NCBI GenBank assembly: GCA_913774355.1
Contig: CAJYGB010000034.1
Span: forward strand, 1-64,000
Length of the DNA: 64,000 nt
Origin: an uncultured Chryseobacterium sp.
GTDB lineage: Bacteria; Bacteroidota; Bacteroidia; Flavobacteriales; Weeksellaceae
Direction: 5' to 3'
Shown here piece after piece: positions 34,631 to 42,643 of the stretch (positions are counted from its first letter, which is position 1; each line of letters begins with the position of its first letter). Under the pieces are notes generated by a model. The model searched no databases. It was given only the letters and a program-made list of their open reading frames with translations, and had not been told where the DNA came from. The position numbers and the translations under genes were made by a program.

Positions 34631-35392
34631 ATGAAAAAATTATTCTCGTTGTTATTTTTGACGCTTTGTATAATAACCATCTCTGCATGCAGATGCAAAA
34701 CAGATCCTTTGGCAGAGAACTATCTGGCTGCAGATGTTGCAGGAATTATCCGGATTATGAAATTATATGGTGAAAATACGGATCAAAGAACTTATAAAGC
34801 AGATATTAAATTTGAAAAAATCTATAAAGGTAAAGCGTTTAAAATACTCAATGTGCGCGGCCTTATCGGCAATTCCTATTCGGGAGCATGTGAGATCGAT
34901 GTAAAACCAGGTGAAACGTATCTTATTTTATTGAATAAATACAATGGTGAATATTCTATTTCTTCCTGTTCCCCAAAATACAGGTTTGATATGAAGAAGG
35001 AAAAGGCGACCGCAATATCTTTAGGAAAGACCTTTGCTTATCTCGATAAAAACAAATTTAAATTTATAGGATTTGAGTTTACAACATGCTTTGATGAATT
35101 ACAGAAAGGTGACAGGTCCGATCTTTCTGCAATTAAAAACTTTTCGCCGAAAAATCCTTTTGCCATTTATAAGGTAAAAATAAATGATCTTTCAAAGATC
35201 GAAGAACTTACTCCGCTGGCAACTTTCGGGGATAAGGATCAGGAGGTGGAAAATATTCTGAGGAGGAATATGATAATCGAGTCTCCCATGTTTGTAGATA
35301 AAGAACCGGGAAAAGAATTCCTGATACTGCTTTTACATATGCCGGATAATATCAAAACCAAATACGGAGAAGTAATCAACGCCGAATGGTAA
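34631..35392 (+). CDS. TIMP/netrin-like lipoprotein
   Basis: The ATG at 34631 gives a 253-residue protein whose signal peptide ends in a lipobox (TISAC). The mature chain starts C-R-C-K, followed by a beta barrel-like region (YKADIKFEKIYKGKAFKI, GACEIDVKPGETYLILL, ISSCSP). The Cys-x-Cys start and these spacings resemble the TIMP/NTR fold, in which the N-terminal Cys can coordinate a protease zinc. Here that Cys would be lipidated, so protease inhibition is doubtful. The gene follows the GH92 gene by nine bases and is probably co-transcribed. Its role is not known. Confidence 0.65.
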   Translation: MKKLFSLLFLTLCIITISACRCKTDPLAENYLAADVAGIIRIMKLYGENTDQRTYKADIKFEKIYKGKAFKILNVRGLIGNSYSGACEIDVKPGETYLILLNKYNGEYSISSCSPKYRFDMKKEKATAISLGKTFAYLDKNKFKFIGFEFTTCFDELQKGDRSDLSAIKNFSPKNPFAIYKVKINDLSKIEELTPLATFGDKDQEVENILRRNMIIESPMFVDKEPGKEFLILLLHMPDNIKTKYGEVINAEW

Positions 35393-35399
35393 AAAAGTA

Positions 35400-35430
35400 A
35401 ACCTCTTTCTACGGGAAGAGGTTCATTTTT
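35400..35430 (+). terminator. terminator after the TIMP-like lipoprotein
   Basis: An 8-bp perfect stem (35400-35407 with 35416-35423) and 8-base loop followed by a short T-run, starting seven bases after the stop. Confidence 0.6.
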
Positions 35431-35619
35431 ACTCCACAGTTCAACTGGATTCGAAAATTCCATATTGAAAAATTCTATAAGACTTATTCTTTCCAAGGTA
35501 ATTAAGTACTTCAGAGAGAAGTCCTGCTATTTCAGGGTTCTTATATTTATATTGAATGATACATCAGGATTTAACCGATGCTGTTGATCGCTACCTTTAA
35601 GACTTTATATAATTCTGCA

Positions 35620-36342
35620 TTAATTTGCAATCACTATCTTTTCCGCCCAGTTCAGCCCGTCCGGCAATTCCCTGTCGGAAAATTCGATGTGGATGACCCT
35701 TCTTCTTTTTCCGTTGGTGGTGCGGTTGGAGCCATGCAGGATCAAAGGTTTCACGATCATGATTCCGCCGCTTTCGACAGGGCAGATTGCTTCGGTCTCG
35801 GTAGTCCAGTCGATGGTCTCCGGGCGGTAAATGCCTTTGGTTTGGGATCCGGGAATTACTTTCAAGGCACCGTTATTTTCATCCGTATCATCAAGATGGA
35901 TCCGGATCGTGTATATGTTTTCCAGGGCCTCCAAAGGAGGCTGAACGGCAAACTGATTCTGCTTGGTCGTCCATGGCCCGAATCCTTCCAGCGGTTTTTT
36001 CTGATCTACCGAAATCGTGAGGTCCTGATGATAAGCTACGTACCAGTTGGAGGTTTCGGGCTTATCGAAATAAATACTTTTCACCACAAAATACCGATCC
36101 CCGAAAATCTCCCTGATCATGGTTTTCATCTTTTCATTAAAGATCAGATCCTGCACTCCGGGAACTTCCTTTAAAAACTGCCTGATGGCAAAAAGGTCTT
36201 CCGATTTCCTGAAGGTTTCTTTCGATGTGTCAATATTTTGAATGACCTCACTTATCTTTTCAATTTCTTCCTCTGAAAAAATAGAGTTGACTATCGTAAA
36301 ACCGTTTTCTTTTATTGAATCTCTATGATTTTGTAAATTCAT
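35620..36342 (-). CDS. phytanoyl-CoA dioxygenase (PhyH)-family Fe(II)/2-oxoglutarate oxygenase
   Basis: The 240-residue protein has the iron-binding H-x-D in W-Y-V-A-Y-H-Q-D and the distal His in P-L-I-L-H-G-S-N, with the 2-oxoglutarate-binding Arg region RRRVIHIEFSD downstream. ENNGALKVIPGSQTKG is a typical PhyH stretch. The substrate cannot be read from sequence; bacterial members hydroxylate diverse small molecules. It is a single gene, with convergent and repeat-filled flanks. Confidence 0.88.
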   Translation of the reverse strand: MNLQNHRDSIKENGFTIVNSIFSEEEIEKISEVIQNIDTSKETFRKSEDLFAIRQFLKEVPGVQDLIFNEKMKTMIREIFGDRYFVVKSIYFDKPETSNWYVAYHQDLTISVDQKKPLEGFGPWTTKQNQFAVQPPLEALENIYTIRIHLDDTDENNGALKVIPGSQTKGIYRPETIDWTTETEAICPVESGGIMIVKPLILHGSNRTTNGKRRRVIHIEFSDRELPDGLNWAEKIVIAN

Positions 36343-36428
36343 TTTTATAGTTTTATTCCAGAAAATATTTTTAAAGGCAAAGATGCAAAGATTTCTTTTA
36401 ACAACTGGGAATATTCAGCCGGGGATTT

Positions 36429-36545
36429 TATAGCCCTGATCGAACGGCATGTCTGAGCTCTTTTTGTGTATTTCTGCGGCGGCTTTGCCGCCGCAGAAAT
36501 ACACAAAAAAGCGAGTAGTGAGAGCAGGAAACAGCTCCTAAAAAC
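36429..36545. repeat. REP-like element with a 23-bp perfect hairpin
   Basis: Positions 36461-36483 and 36487-36509 pair perfectly over 23 bp around a TTT loop; the inner ten pairs are almost all G-C. Flanks read TAGCCCTGAT on the left and AGAGCAGGAAACAGCTCC on the right. No T-run follows on either strand, so a simple terminator is unlikely. The flanking words look like a recurrent intergenic element of Chryseobacterium-type genomes, from memory only. Confidence 0.65.
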
Positions 36546-36613
36546 AAATGGCCAATAATGAAATATAAAAATTCACTATTGACCATCTACCTGCATGAGC
36601 AGCAGTTTATTTT

Positions 36614-37864
36614 TTAAAGGTTTCCGCCATGGTTATCCAGCTGTCCTTCCCATTTGGAAACGGCTGAGGTTGCTAAGGCATTTCCTAAAACATTCGTCAT
36701 GCTTCTTCCCATATCGCAGAAATGGTCGATCGGTAAGATCAGGGCAATCCCTTCCGGCGGAATTCCGAACATCGAGCAGGTGGCCACGATAATCACCAGG
36801 GAAGCTCTCGGTACGCCGGCGATTCCTTTGGACGTCAGCATCAATACAAGAAGCATGGTGATCTGCTGCCCGATGGTCATTTCGATTCCGTAAATCTGGG
36901 CGATGAAGATCGAAGCGAAGGTCATGTACATCATGCTTCCATCCAGGTTAAAAGAGTAACCCAGCGGTAAAATAAAGGACACGACCCGATTGTTGCAACC
37001 GAATCTTTCAAGCTCTTCCACCAGTTTCGGGAAAACAGCCTCGGAACTTGTGGTAGAAAAAGCAATCAGCAGAGGTTCTTTAATCCTTCTCAGCAATTCA
37101 AAAAGACGGTTTCCTAAAATCAGATAGCCGACTAACAGAAGCGCCAACCAGAGAATGCCCAGGGCAAAGAAAAAGTCTCTTAAGTAAATCGCATATACTT
37201 TAAATATCTCGAAACCGTTAGTGGCGACTACTGCGGCAATAGCACCCAGAACACCCAGCGGTGCAAACCACATGATATAGCCTACCATTTTCAGGATTCC
37301 ATGGGCAATAATATCGAACAACTTGATCACCGGCTGTGAATATTCTTCTCCCATATTCGCCAGTGCAACCCCGAACATGATGGAAAAAACAACGATCTGC
37401 AGGACTTCGTTGGTGGCAAATGCTTCAAAAAGGCTTTTGGGAATGATGTGCTTTACGAAATCTTCCATCGAAAATCCTTTGCTGGTTTTCAGCAATTCTT
37501 CGGCGGAAGCGGCATCCTGGATCGGGAGTTTGGTGACATGGCCGGGTTCCAGCCAGTTTACAAGCATCAGCCCGATAAAAAGCGAAACCAGCGAAGCGGA
37601 AATAAACCACAACATCGCTTTGGTCCCTACTCTTCCAATCATTTTAATATCGCTCATCTTGGCAATTCCCACCACCAGCGTAGTGAAAACCAGCGGAGCG
37701 ATGATCATCTGCACCAGACGGATAAAAACCGTTCCCAACAGTTTGATGTTTTTGGAAAAAGATTCTGCGCTTTCAGGATAACTTACATGCACCAGTCCGC
37801 CAATGGCTACGCCCAGGATCAGCGCAACAACAATGGCGATAAACAATTTATTTTGTCCTTTCAT
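36614..37864 (-). CDS. dicarboxylate/amino acid:cation symporter (DAACS family)
   Basis: The 416-residue inner-membrane protein has the family layout of eight transmembrane segments and two re-entrant loops. Key motifs are the Ser-rich hairpin loop AFSTTSSEAVFPKL, YSFNLDGSMMYMTFASIF, and MLTSKGIAGVPRASLV. Members move glutamate, aspartate or C4-dicarboxylates with protons or sodium. Substrate preference cannot be settled here. It is a single gene with a TAnnTTTG box at 37884-37891. Confidence 0.92.
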   Translation of the reverse strand: MKGQNKLFIAIVVALILGVAIGGLVHVSYPESAESFSKNIKLLGTVFIRLVQMIIAPLVFTTLVVGIAKMSDIKMIGRVGTKAMLWFISASLVSLFIGLMLVNWLEPGHVTKLPIQDAASAEELLKTSKGFSMEDFVKHIIPKSLFEAFATNEVLQIVVFSIMFGVALANMGEEYSQPVIKLFDIIAHGILKMVGYIMWFAPLGVLGAIAAVVATNGFEIFKVYAIYLRDFFFALGILWLALLLVGYLILGNRLFELLRRIKEPLLIAFSTTSSEAVFPKLVEELERFGCNNRVVSFILPLGYSFNLDGSMMYMTFASIFIAQIYGIEMTIGQQITMLLVLMLTSKGIAGVPRASLVIIVATCSMFGIPPEGIALILPIDHFCDMGRSMTNVLGNALATSAVSKWEGQLDNHGGNL

Positions 37865-37883
37865 ATCAATAATTCAAGTTTGG

Positions 37884-37891
37884 CAAATATA
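37884..37891 (-). promoter_or_regulatory. -7 box (TATATTTG) of the symporter gene
   Basis: Exact TAnnTTTG match on the minus strand, 19 bases before the start at 37864. Confidence 0.45.
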
Positions 37892-37910
37892 ATATTTTTA
37901 CATTTGGTTT

Positions 37911-38423
37911 CTATTTACTCTTCACACTATCTTTCTTCTCAAAGGTATCATATAGCCACAATCTTACTTCACCTTCCAATGACTTCGGTTTTTCATTGGG
38001 GTTAAAAGGTTTTATTCCTCCATGATCTGTCACCTCCTGAGAATAGTTTCTATTTCTGAAAATCCTTTCCCGGTTTTTATTGGCTACCAGGATGAAAAAA
38101 GTAATGAGACCCAATATCAGAATGATAACCAGAACTGTATTTTTATAAGTAAATTCAAAATCATTCCCAGGCCCCCTCCTTTTTAAGTATAAATAATTAA
38201 TGATTAAAACAACGGATACCCATAGGAATATATAAAAGGGCGGAATGACAGTATCGTCATAACCGTTCAGCTCCAATACTCCTTTTACCGTAATTGAAAG
38301 CAGGACCATCATCAGAGAGATGATCAGAGACGTTTTATAGAGCGGCTTCCGCGTATTGTCTTTTTTATTTATCTTCATTAGTAGCCCGTAAACCGAGAAA
38401 GCCAGATCATCATATATCTTCAT
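37911..38423 (-). CDS. hypothetical membrane protein
   Basis: Starting from the Met at 38423 the protein has 170 residues; an upstream frame to 38507 adds an unlikely Cys-rich stretch. Three hydrophobic segments are visible (TSLIISLMMVLLSITV, FYIFLWVSVVLIINYLY, TVLVIILILGLITFFILV), followed by a soluble tail (NYSQEVTDHGG to VKSK). The family is not recognised and there is no operon partner. Confidence 0.65.
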   Translation of the reverse strand: MKIYDDLAFSVYGLLMKINKKDNTRKPLYKTSLIISLMMVLLSITVKGVLELNGYDDTVIPPFYIFLWVSVVLIINYLYLKRRGPGNDFEFTYKNTVLVIILILGLITFFILVANKNRERIFRNRNYSQEVTDHGGIKPFNPNEKPKSLEGEVRLWLYDTFEKKDSVKSK

Positions 38424-38694
38424 CGTAATCCTGAATATCCGACAAAAATGAATGTTTTTTTCTTTGAAACACGATAAACATTTCCAAAATAGTGATTTTC
38501 TTCTCACCGTTCACGAGATGGTTCTGTTATGCAATAAATTACTTACCGGATTGATCCGACACCTATTTTTCCTTTGAGCATTGATTCTGTATAATATTGA
38601 ATAAAAATTTTATATAAAAAAATTATTGAACTTTACATTTTGGTACACATTTTACTGTTATATTTAACTGTATTAACATTAAAAATATACAACT

Positions 38695-39189
38695 ATGAAA
38701 AAATCAATCGCTATGGCTGCTTTGGCTATCGCTGTCTCTTTCGGGTCTGTTTCCTGCAAGAAAAAAGTTTCTGATGCCGATCTTCAGACTCAGGCTACAA
38801 CTGTAGTGGTGTCTAACCCGAATGCTTCCGTAGAAGTAAAAGACGGAGTGGCACACTTAAGCGGAACTTTCGAAACACAACAAGCTAAAGATGCCATGAT
38901 CAAACAACTGAAAGCCATCAACGGAGTGAAAGAAGTAATGGATATGGCTACCGTAGCGCCTGCTGCAGCGGCTGCTCCTGCTATTGACACCCAATCTGCC
39001 GTTGCACCTGAGGTACAGCAGAAAGTAAAAGATGCCGTGAAAGATATTCCCGGAGTAAAAGTAGAAGTGGTAAACGGAGAGCTTACCCTTACCGGAAACG
39101 TTTCTTCTTCTGATGCCAGAAAAGTAAAAGAATCGGTAGATGCTTTAAAATTAGGAAAAGTAAATTATAACTATACCGTAACAAAATAA
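38695..39189 (+). CDS. lipoprotein with two BON domains
   Basis: The 164-residue protein has a lipobox (FGSVSC, Cys19) and two BON domains separated by an Ala/Pro linker: the first spans about 25-95 (VEVKDGVAHLSGTFETQQAKD), the second about 105-164 (VEVVNGELTLTGNVSSSDARK). BON domains are thought to bind phospholipid or the envelope surface and are common in osmotic-stress proteins such as OsmY. It is followed six bases later by a BON/SH3 protein, so the pair probably acts together at the envelope. Confidence 0.85.
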   Translation: MKKSIAMAALAIAVSFGSVSCKKKVSDADLQTQATTVVVSNPNASVEVKDGVAHLSGTFETQQAKDAMIKQLKAINGVKEVMDMATVAPAAAAAPAIDTQSAVAPEVQQKVKDAVKDIPGVKVEVVNGELTLTGNVSSSDARKVKESVDALKLGKVNYNYTVTK

Positions 39190-39195
39190 CCAGTC

Positions 39196-39615
39196 ATGAG
39201 TACATTACAGGATAAATATTCAAATGTGGTTTCTGCGGCTCAGTCTGCAGGAATCTCCAATCTTCAGGTTCAGGAACAGGACGGGATCCTTTATGTTTCC
39301 GGAAGTGCTTCCAATACCGCTGCAAAAGATGCAGTATGGAATGCTTTAGGAGCAATTGATTCCACTTATTCCGCTTCAGACATCAATATCGATGTACAGG
39401 TATCCGGTCTTTCGGCAGGAACAGCTCTTACCGTGGCAACGGATGAATCCAACTTAAACATCAGACAGGAGCCTTCTACGGAAGCAGCTATCGTAGGAAA
39501 AGCCACAAAAGGTTCTTCGGTAACCCTTGTCGAGCAGACTTCTGATGACTGGTGGAAAGTGAAAACCGACGACGGACAGGAAGGCTATGCTTATTCAAGA
39601 TATTTGAGAGCTTAA
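39196..39615 (+). CDS. BON-like/SH3 domain protein
   Basis: The 139-residue protein has a BON-like N-terminal half (LQVQEQDGILYVSGSASNTAAKD) and a bacterial SH3 domain at about 78-139 (SNLNIRQEPSTEAAIVGKATKGS, WWKVKTDDGQEGYAYSRYLRA). No signal peptide is visible, although the SH3b type normally binds peptidoglycan or its stem peptides. It is in an operon with the BON lipoprotein upstream and followed by a terminator. Where it acts is unclear. Confidence 0.85.
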   Translation: MSTLQDKYSNVVSAAQSAGISNLQVQEQDGILYVSGSASNTAAKDAVWNALGAIDSTYSASDINIDVQVSGLSAGTALTVATDESNLNIRQEPSTEAAIVGKATKGSSVTLVEQTSDDWWKVKTDDGQEGYAYSRYLRA

Positions 39616-39637
39616 TCCCAATCTGATATGACGACAA

Positions 39638-39670
39638 AAAACATCTCTTTTTTTAAGAGGTGTTTTTATT
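39638..39670 (+). terminator. terminator of the BON/SH3 operon
   Basis: A 12-bp stem with one G-T pair (39638-39649 with 39655-39666), T-rich loop and trailing T-run, 23 bases after the stop. Confidence 0.8.
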
Positions 39671-39740
39671 TTTTAGGGAAACTTAACAGTTAAAGGAAAT
39701 CTGCAGTGTAAACATTAACGCTATTTAACGCGGAACGACT

Positions 39741-39770
39741 TTGCTCCGGCCAATTTTTCATATAATTTTG
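39741..39770 (+). promoter_or_regulatory. promoter of the first barrel receptor gene
   Basis: TTG at 39741-39743 and TAATTTTG at 39763-39770, separated by 19 bases, fit the Bacteroidota -33/-7 consensus; the start codon is 24 bases downstream. This is the best complete promoter in the window. Confidence 0.6.
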
Positions 39771-39794
39771 CGGCTCTAATAATCATTAACTCCA

Positions 39795-42566
39795 ATGAGA
39801 AAACTATTATTGCTGCTGGTTGTATTGCTGAATATTCTAATGCTCGATGCTCAGAAACTAAACATCAACGGAAAAGTTTTAAACTTTGAAAAGAAACCCG
39901 TAGAAAATGCCACCATCTACCTTCTGAAACAGAAAGATTCTTCCATCATCAACTACACATCATCCAATAGGGAAGGAAACTTTTCCCTGAAAACGGATGA
40001 AGTCTATGAACCTAGCATCCTGAAAGTAGATGCGGAAAAACTAATTTCTTATTCCAGGAATTTTGAAAATATCGGGGAATCCGTTTCCTTGGGAAATATC
40101 GAACTTGAAAGAAATTCGGTGTCCAATATTCAGGAGGTGAAGCTTACAGCCTCACCGGTTAAAGTAAAAAAAGACACCATCGAATTCAATGCTTCTTCGA
40201 TTAAGGTACGTCCGGACAGTAAAATCGAGGAACTGCTGAAGCAGATTCCGGGCGTGCAGATGGACAATGACGGCAAAATTACCATCAATGGAAAAGAAGT
40301 CGACCAGATTACCATCAACGGAAAGCCATTTTTTGATAAAAACGGGAAAATCGCCTTGCAGAACCTGCCTGCCGACATCATTAAAAACATCCAGTTTACG
40401 ACGACTAAAACCAAAGAAGAGGAACTGAGCGGGAAATCCTCGAAATCCAATAATGCCACCATCAATTTCAACATCGACGAAAAGAAAAACAAGGGCCTGA
40501 TTTCAAGGCTTACCCTGGGCTACGGCTCTGATAAGCGGTATGAAGGCAGCGGGTTGATCAGCTATTTTAAAAACGATACCAAAATAAGTCTCCTGGCAGC
40601 TTCCAACAACATCAATTCCCAGGGATTTTCGAGTGATGAGGTTTTTGACAGTATGGGTCGCGGGAGAAATTCCTGGCTGATGCAGGGCGGTTCTGTAGTT
40701 ACCAGCGGAGGCTCTACCTATTACGTGTCTGGCGGAAACAATACCAAAGGCATCCAGAAATCCACCACCATTGGATTTAATTACAGTGATAAATTCGGAA
40801 AGGACATCGACCTGGATAATGTAAGCCTGATCCACATCAACAATAACCTGGAGACGAGATCGAAAGTTTCAAGGACAACCCTGCTTCCCGACTATACTTT
40901 GAAAACCAATTCCGAAAGCAATGGCGGCAATGATTCCAGACAGTATAATTTTGATGTTTCTGCGAGAATCCGCCTGGATTCTTTAACGAGTATTTATTTT
41001 TCACCGTCGTTTTCACGAAACGAAATTCAAAATTTCAGTACTGCCAATTCCAGCACATTCCGTGATAATGACCTGCTGAATACGAGCAGCAGTTACTCGA
41101 AAACCGATTCTGAAAACAATGCATTCAACCCTAATATTTATTTCTCTAAAAAATTCAGGAAAAAAGGAAGGGAAATGCATGCAAATATGAGCAGCAGCAT
41201 TAATGAAAACAAAGAAAACCAGCTAAACCGATCGGAAAATATCTTTTATCTGGGTACCCAGCCGAATGACAACAGAAACCAGTTTTCATTGAAGAAAAAC
41301 CAGAACAGCAATTACCGCTTCAGTACAGGATATTCCGAGCCGATCACCGATTCTGTTACTATCGGCCTGAACCTTAATTACAATACCACGAATATGAGGA
41401 ACATGAGGGATGTAAATGATTTTAACGCATCTTCCCTGCAGTATTCAAGCTATAATGATGGCCTGTCAAACCGGATGAATCAGAAGATCGATGAAATATC
41501 CCCTGAACTGTCCTTCGAGATCAACAAAAAGAAAATCAATGGCTGGGGTTCTGTAAAGGCAGAATTTTCCAATATGAATGTGAGTTCCCGATTTAACAAC
41601 CAGGATTACGGCCTGCAGAAAAATTTCATCCTGCCAAGCTATAATTTGGGAATGAATTACGAATTTTCCCAGAACAAAAGATTAAGCCTGTATAACTTCT
41701 CCGACTTTACCATTCCGACAGCGGAGCAGCTTACTCCCTATCTGGATATAATAAATCCATTGGCAGCTTATCAGGGAAATCCGAATCTGAAAAATACATG
41801 GAGCAATTCGACATACCTGTATTTCAATAATTTCAACATGGTAAAGAACATCAACTATTACCTGAATGCCGGATTTACCTATAAAAACAATGACATCATC
41901 AATTATTCCTCATTCGATGAGAGCGGAAGGCAGCTTGTAACGTATACCAACATAAGCGGTAACAAGCACTTCAACTTCGGGGCAAGTTTCAGCAAGACTT
42001 TCAAGTGGAAAGAAAACAAGCTGACCATCAACCCAAGATTCAATTCGATGTATGGATTCAGCAAAGGATTCATCAACGGAAAGGAATTTACCAGCAGCTA
42101 CTACAGCATTAATCCGGGGCTGAACTTTACCTATGAAATTAAAGACAAGCTTACGGTAAAACCCTCTTACACATTAGGGTATAATTTTTCAAAATATAAA
42201 AACTACAGCATCGACGAAGTGAACACCAGCAACCAGATCCTGAAACTGGAGCTTACCAACTACCTCTTCAAAAGCAGACTGATTTTAGGAAATGACCTGG
42301 AATACAATACCAACACCAACATCGCTCCCGGCTTCAAAAGAGACTTTTACTTCTGGAATACCAGCGTGGGCTATTCTTTCTTCAACAAACAGCTAACGGC
42401 AAAAGTGAAGGTCTATGATGTACTGAACCAGAACCAAAGTGTAAAGAGGACCATTTCCAACACCTTTTTTGAGGACCGCGACGACCTGATCCTGAAACGC
42501 TATGTGATGTTCTCCTTAACGATGAAGCTTAATAAATTTGCACGTAACAAAACACAAACCCCATAG
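39795..42566 (+). CDS. TonB-receptor-like outer-membrane beta-barrel protein, copy 1
   Basis: The 923-residue protein has a signal peptide (NILMLDAQ), a carboxypeptidase-regulatory-like domain (about 22-105, KVLNFEKKPVENATIYLL), a plug-like region (VKKDTIEFNASSIKVRPDS, INGKPFFDKNGKIALQNLP) and a large barrel ending in RYVMFSLTMKLNKF. It matches the outer-membrane beta-barrel family related to TonB-dependent receptors but lacks a clear TonB box. Ligand unknown. A paralogue follows immediately. Confidence 0.85.
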   Translation: MRKLLLLLVVLLNILMLDAQKLNINGKVLNFEKKPVENATIYLLKQKDSSIINYTSSNREGNFSLKTDEVYEPSILKVDAEKLISYSRNFENIGESVSLGNIELERNSVSNIQEVKLTASPVKVKKDTIEFNASSIKVRPDSKIEELLKQIPGVQMDNDGKITINGKEVDQITINGKPFFDKNGKIALQNLPADIIKNIQFTTTKTKEEELSGKSSKSNNATINFNIDEKKNKGLISRLTLGYGSDKRYEGSGLISYFKNDTKISLLAASNNINSQGFSSDEVFDSMGRGRNSWLMQGGSVVTSGGSTYYVSGGNNTKGIQKSTTIGFNYSDKFGKDIDLDNVSLIHINNNLETRSKVSRTTLLPDYTLKTNSESNGGNDSRQYNFDVSARIRLDSLTSIYFSPSFSRNEIQNFSTANSSTFRDNDLLNTSSSYSKTDSENNAFNPNIYFSKKFRKKGREMHANMSSSINENKENQLNRSENIFYLGTQPNDNRNQFSLKKNQNSNYRFSTGYSEPITDSVTIGLNLNYNTTNMRNMRDVNDFNASSLQYSSYNDGLSNRMNQKIDEISPELSFEINKKKINGWGSVKAEFSNMNVSSRFNNQDYGLQKNFILPSYNLGMNYEFSQNKRLSLYNFSDFTIPTAEQLTPYLDIINPLAAYQGNPNLKNTWSNSTYLYFNNFNMVKNINYYLNAGFTYKNNDIINYSSFDESGRQLVTYTNISGNKHFNFGASFSKTFKWKENKLTINPRFNSMYGFSKGFINGKEFTSSYYSINPGLNFTYEIKDKLTVKPSYTLGYNFSKYKNYSIDEVNTSNQILKLELTNYLFKSRLILGNDLEYNTNTNIAPGFKRDFYFWNTSVGYSFFNKQLTAKVKVYDVLNQNQSVKRTISNTFFEDRDDLILKRYVMFSLTMKLNKFARNKTQTP

Positions 42567-42589
42567 ATTTAAAATTATTTTAAATTGCC

Positions 42590-42617
42590 AACATCCCTTC
42601 CGAGGGATGTTTTTTTA
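42590..42617 (+). terminator. terminator between the two barrel genes
   Basis: A 9-bp perfect stem (42590-42598 with 42603-42611), 4-base loop and run of T. The second barrel gene therefore needs its own promoter or readthrough. Confidence 0.8.
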
Positions 42618-42643
42618 TATTTTAGCACGTTCAAAACATGATT

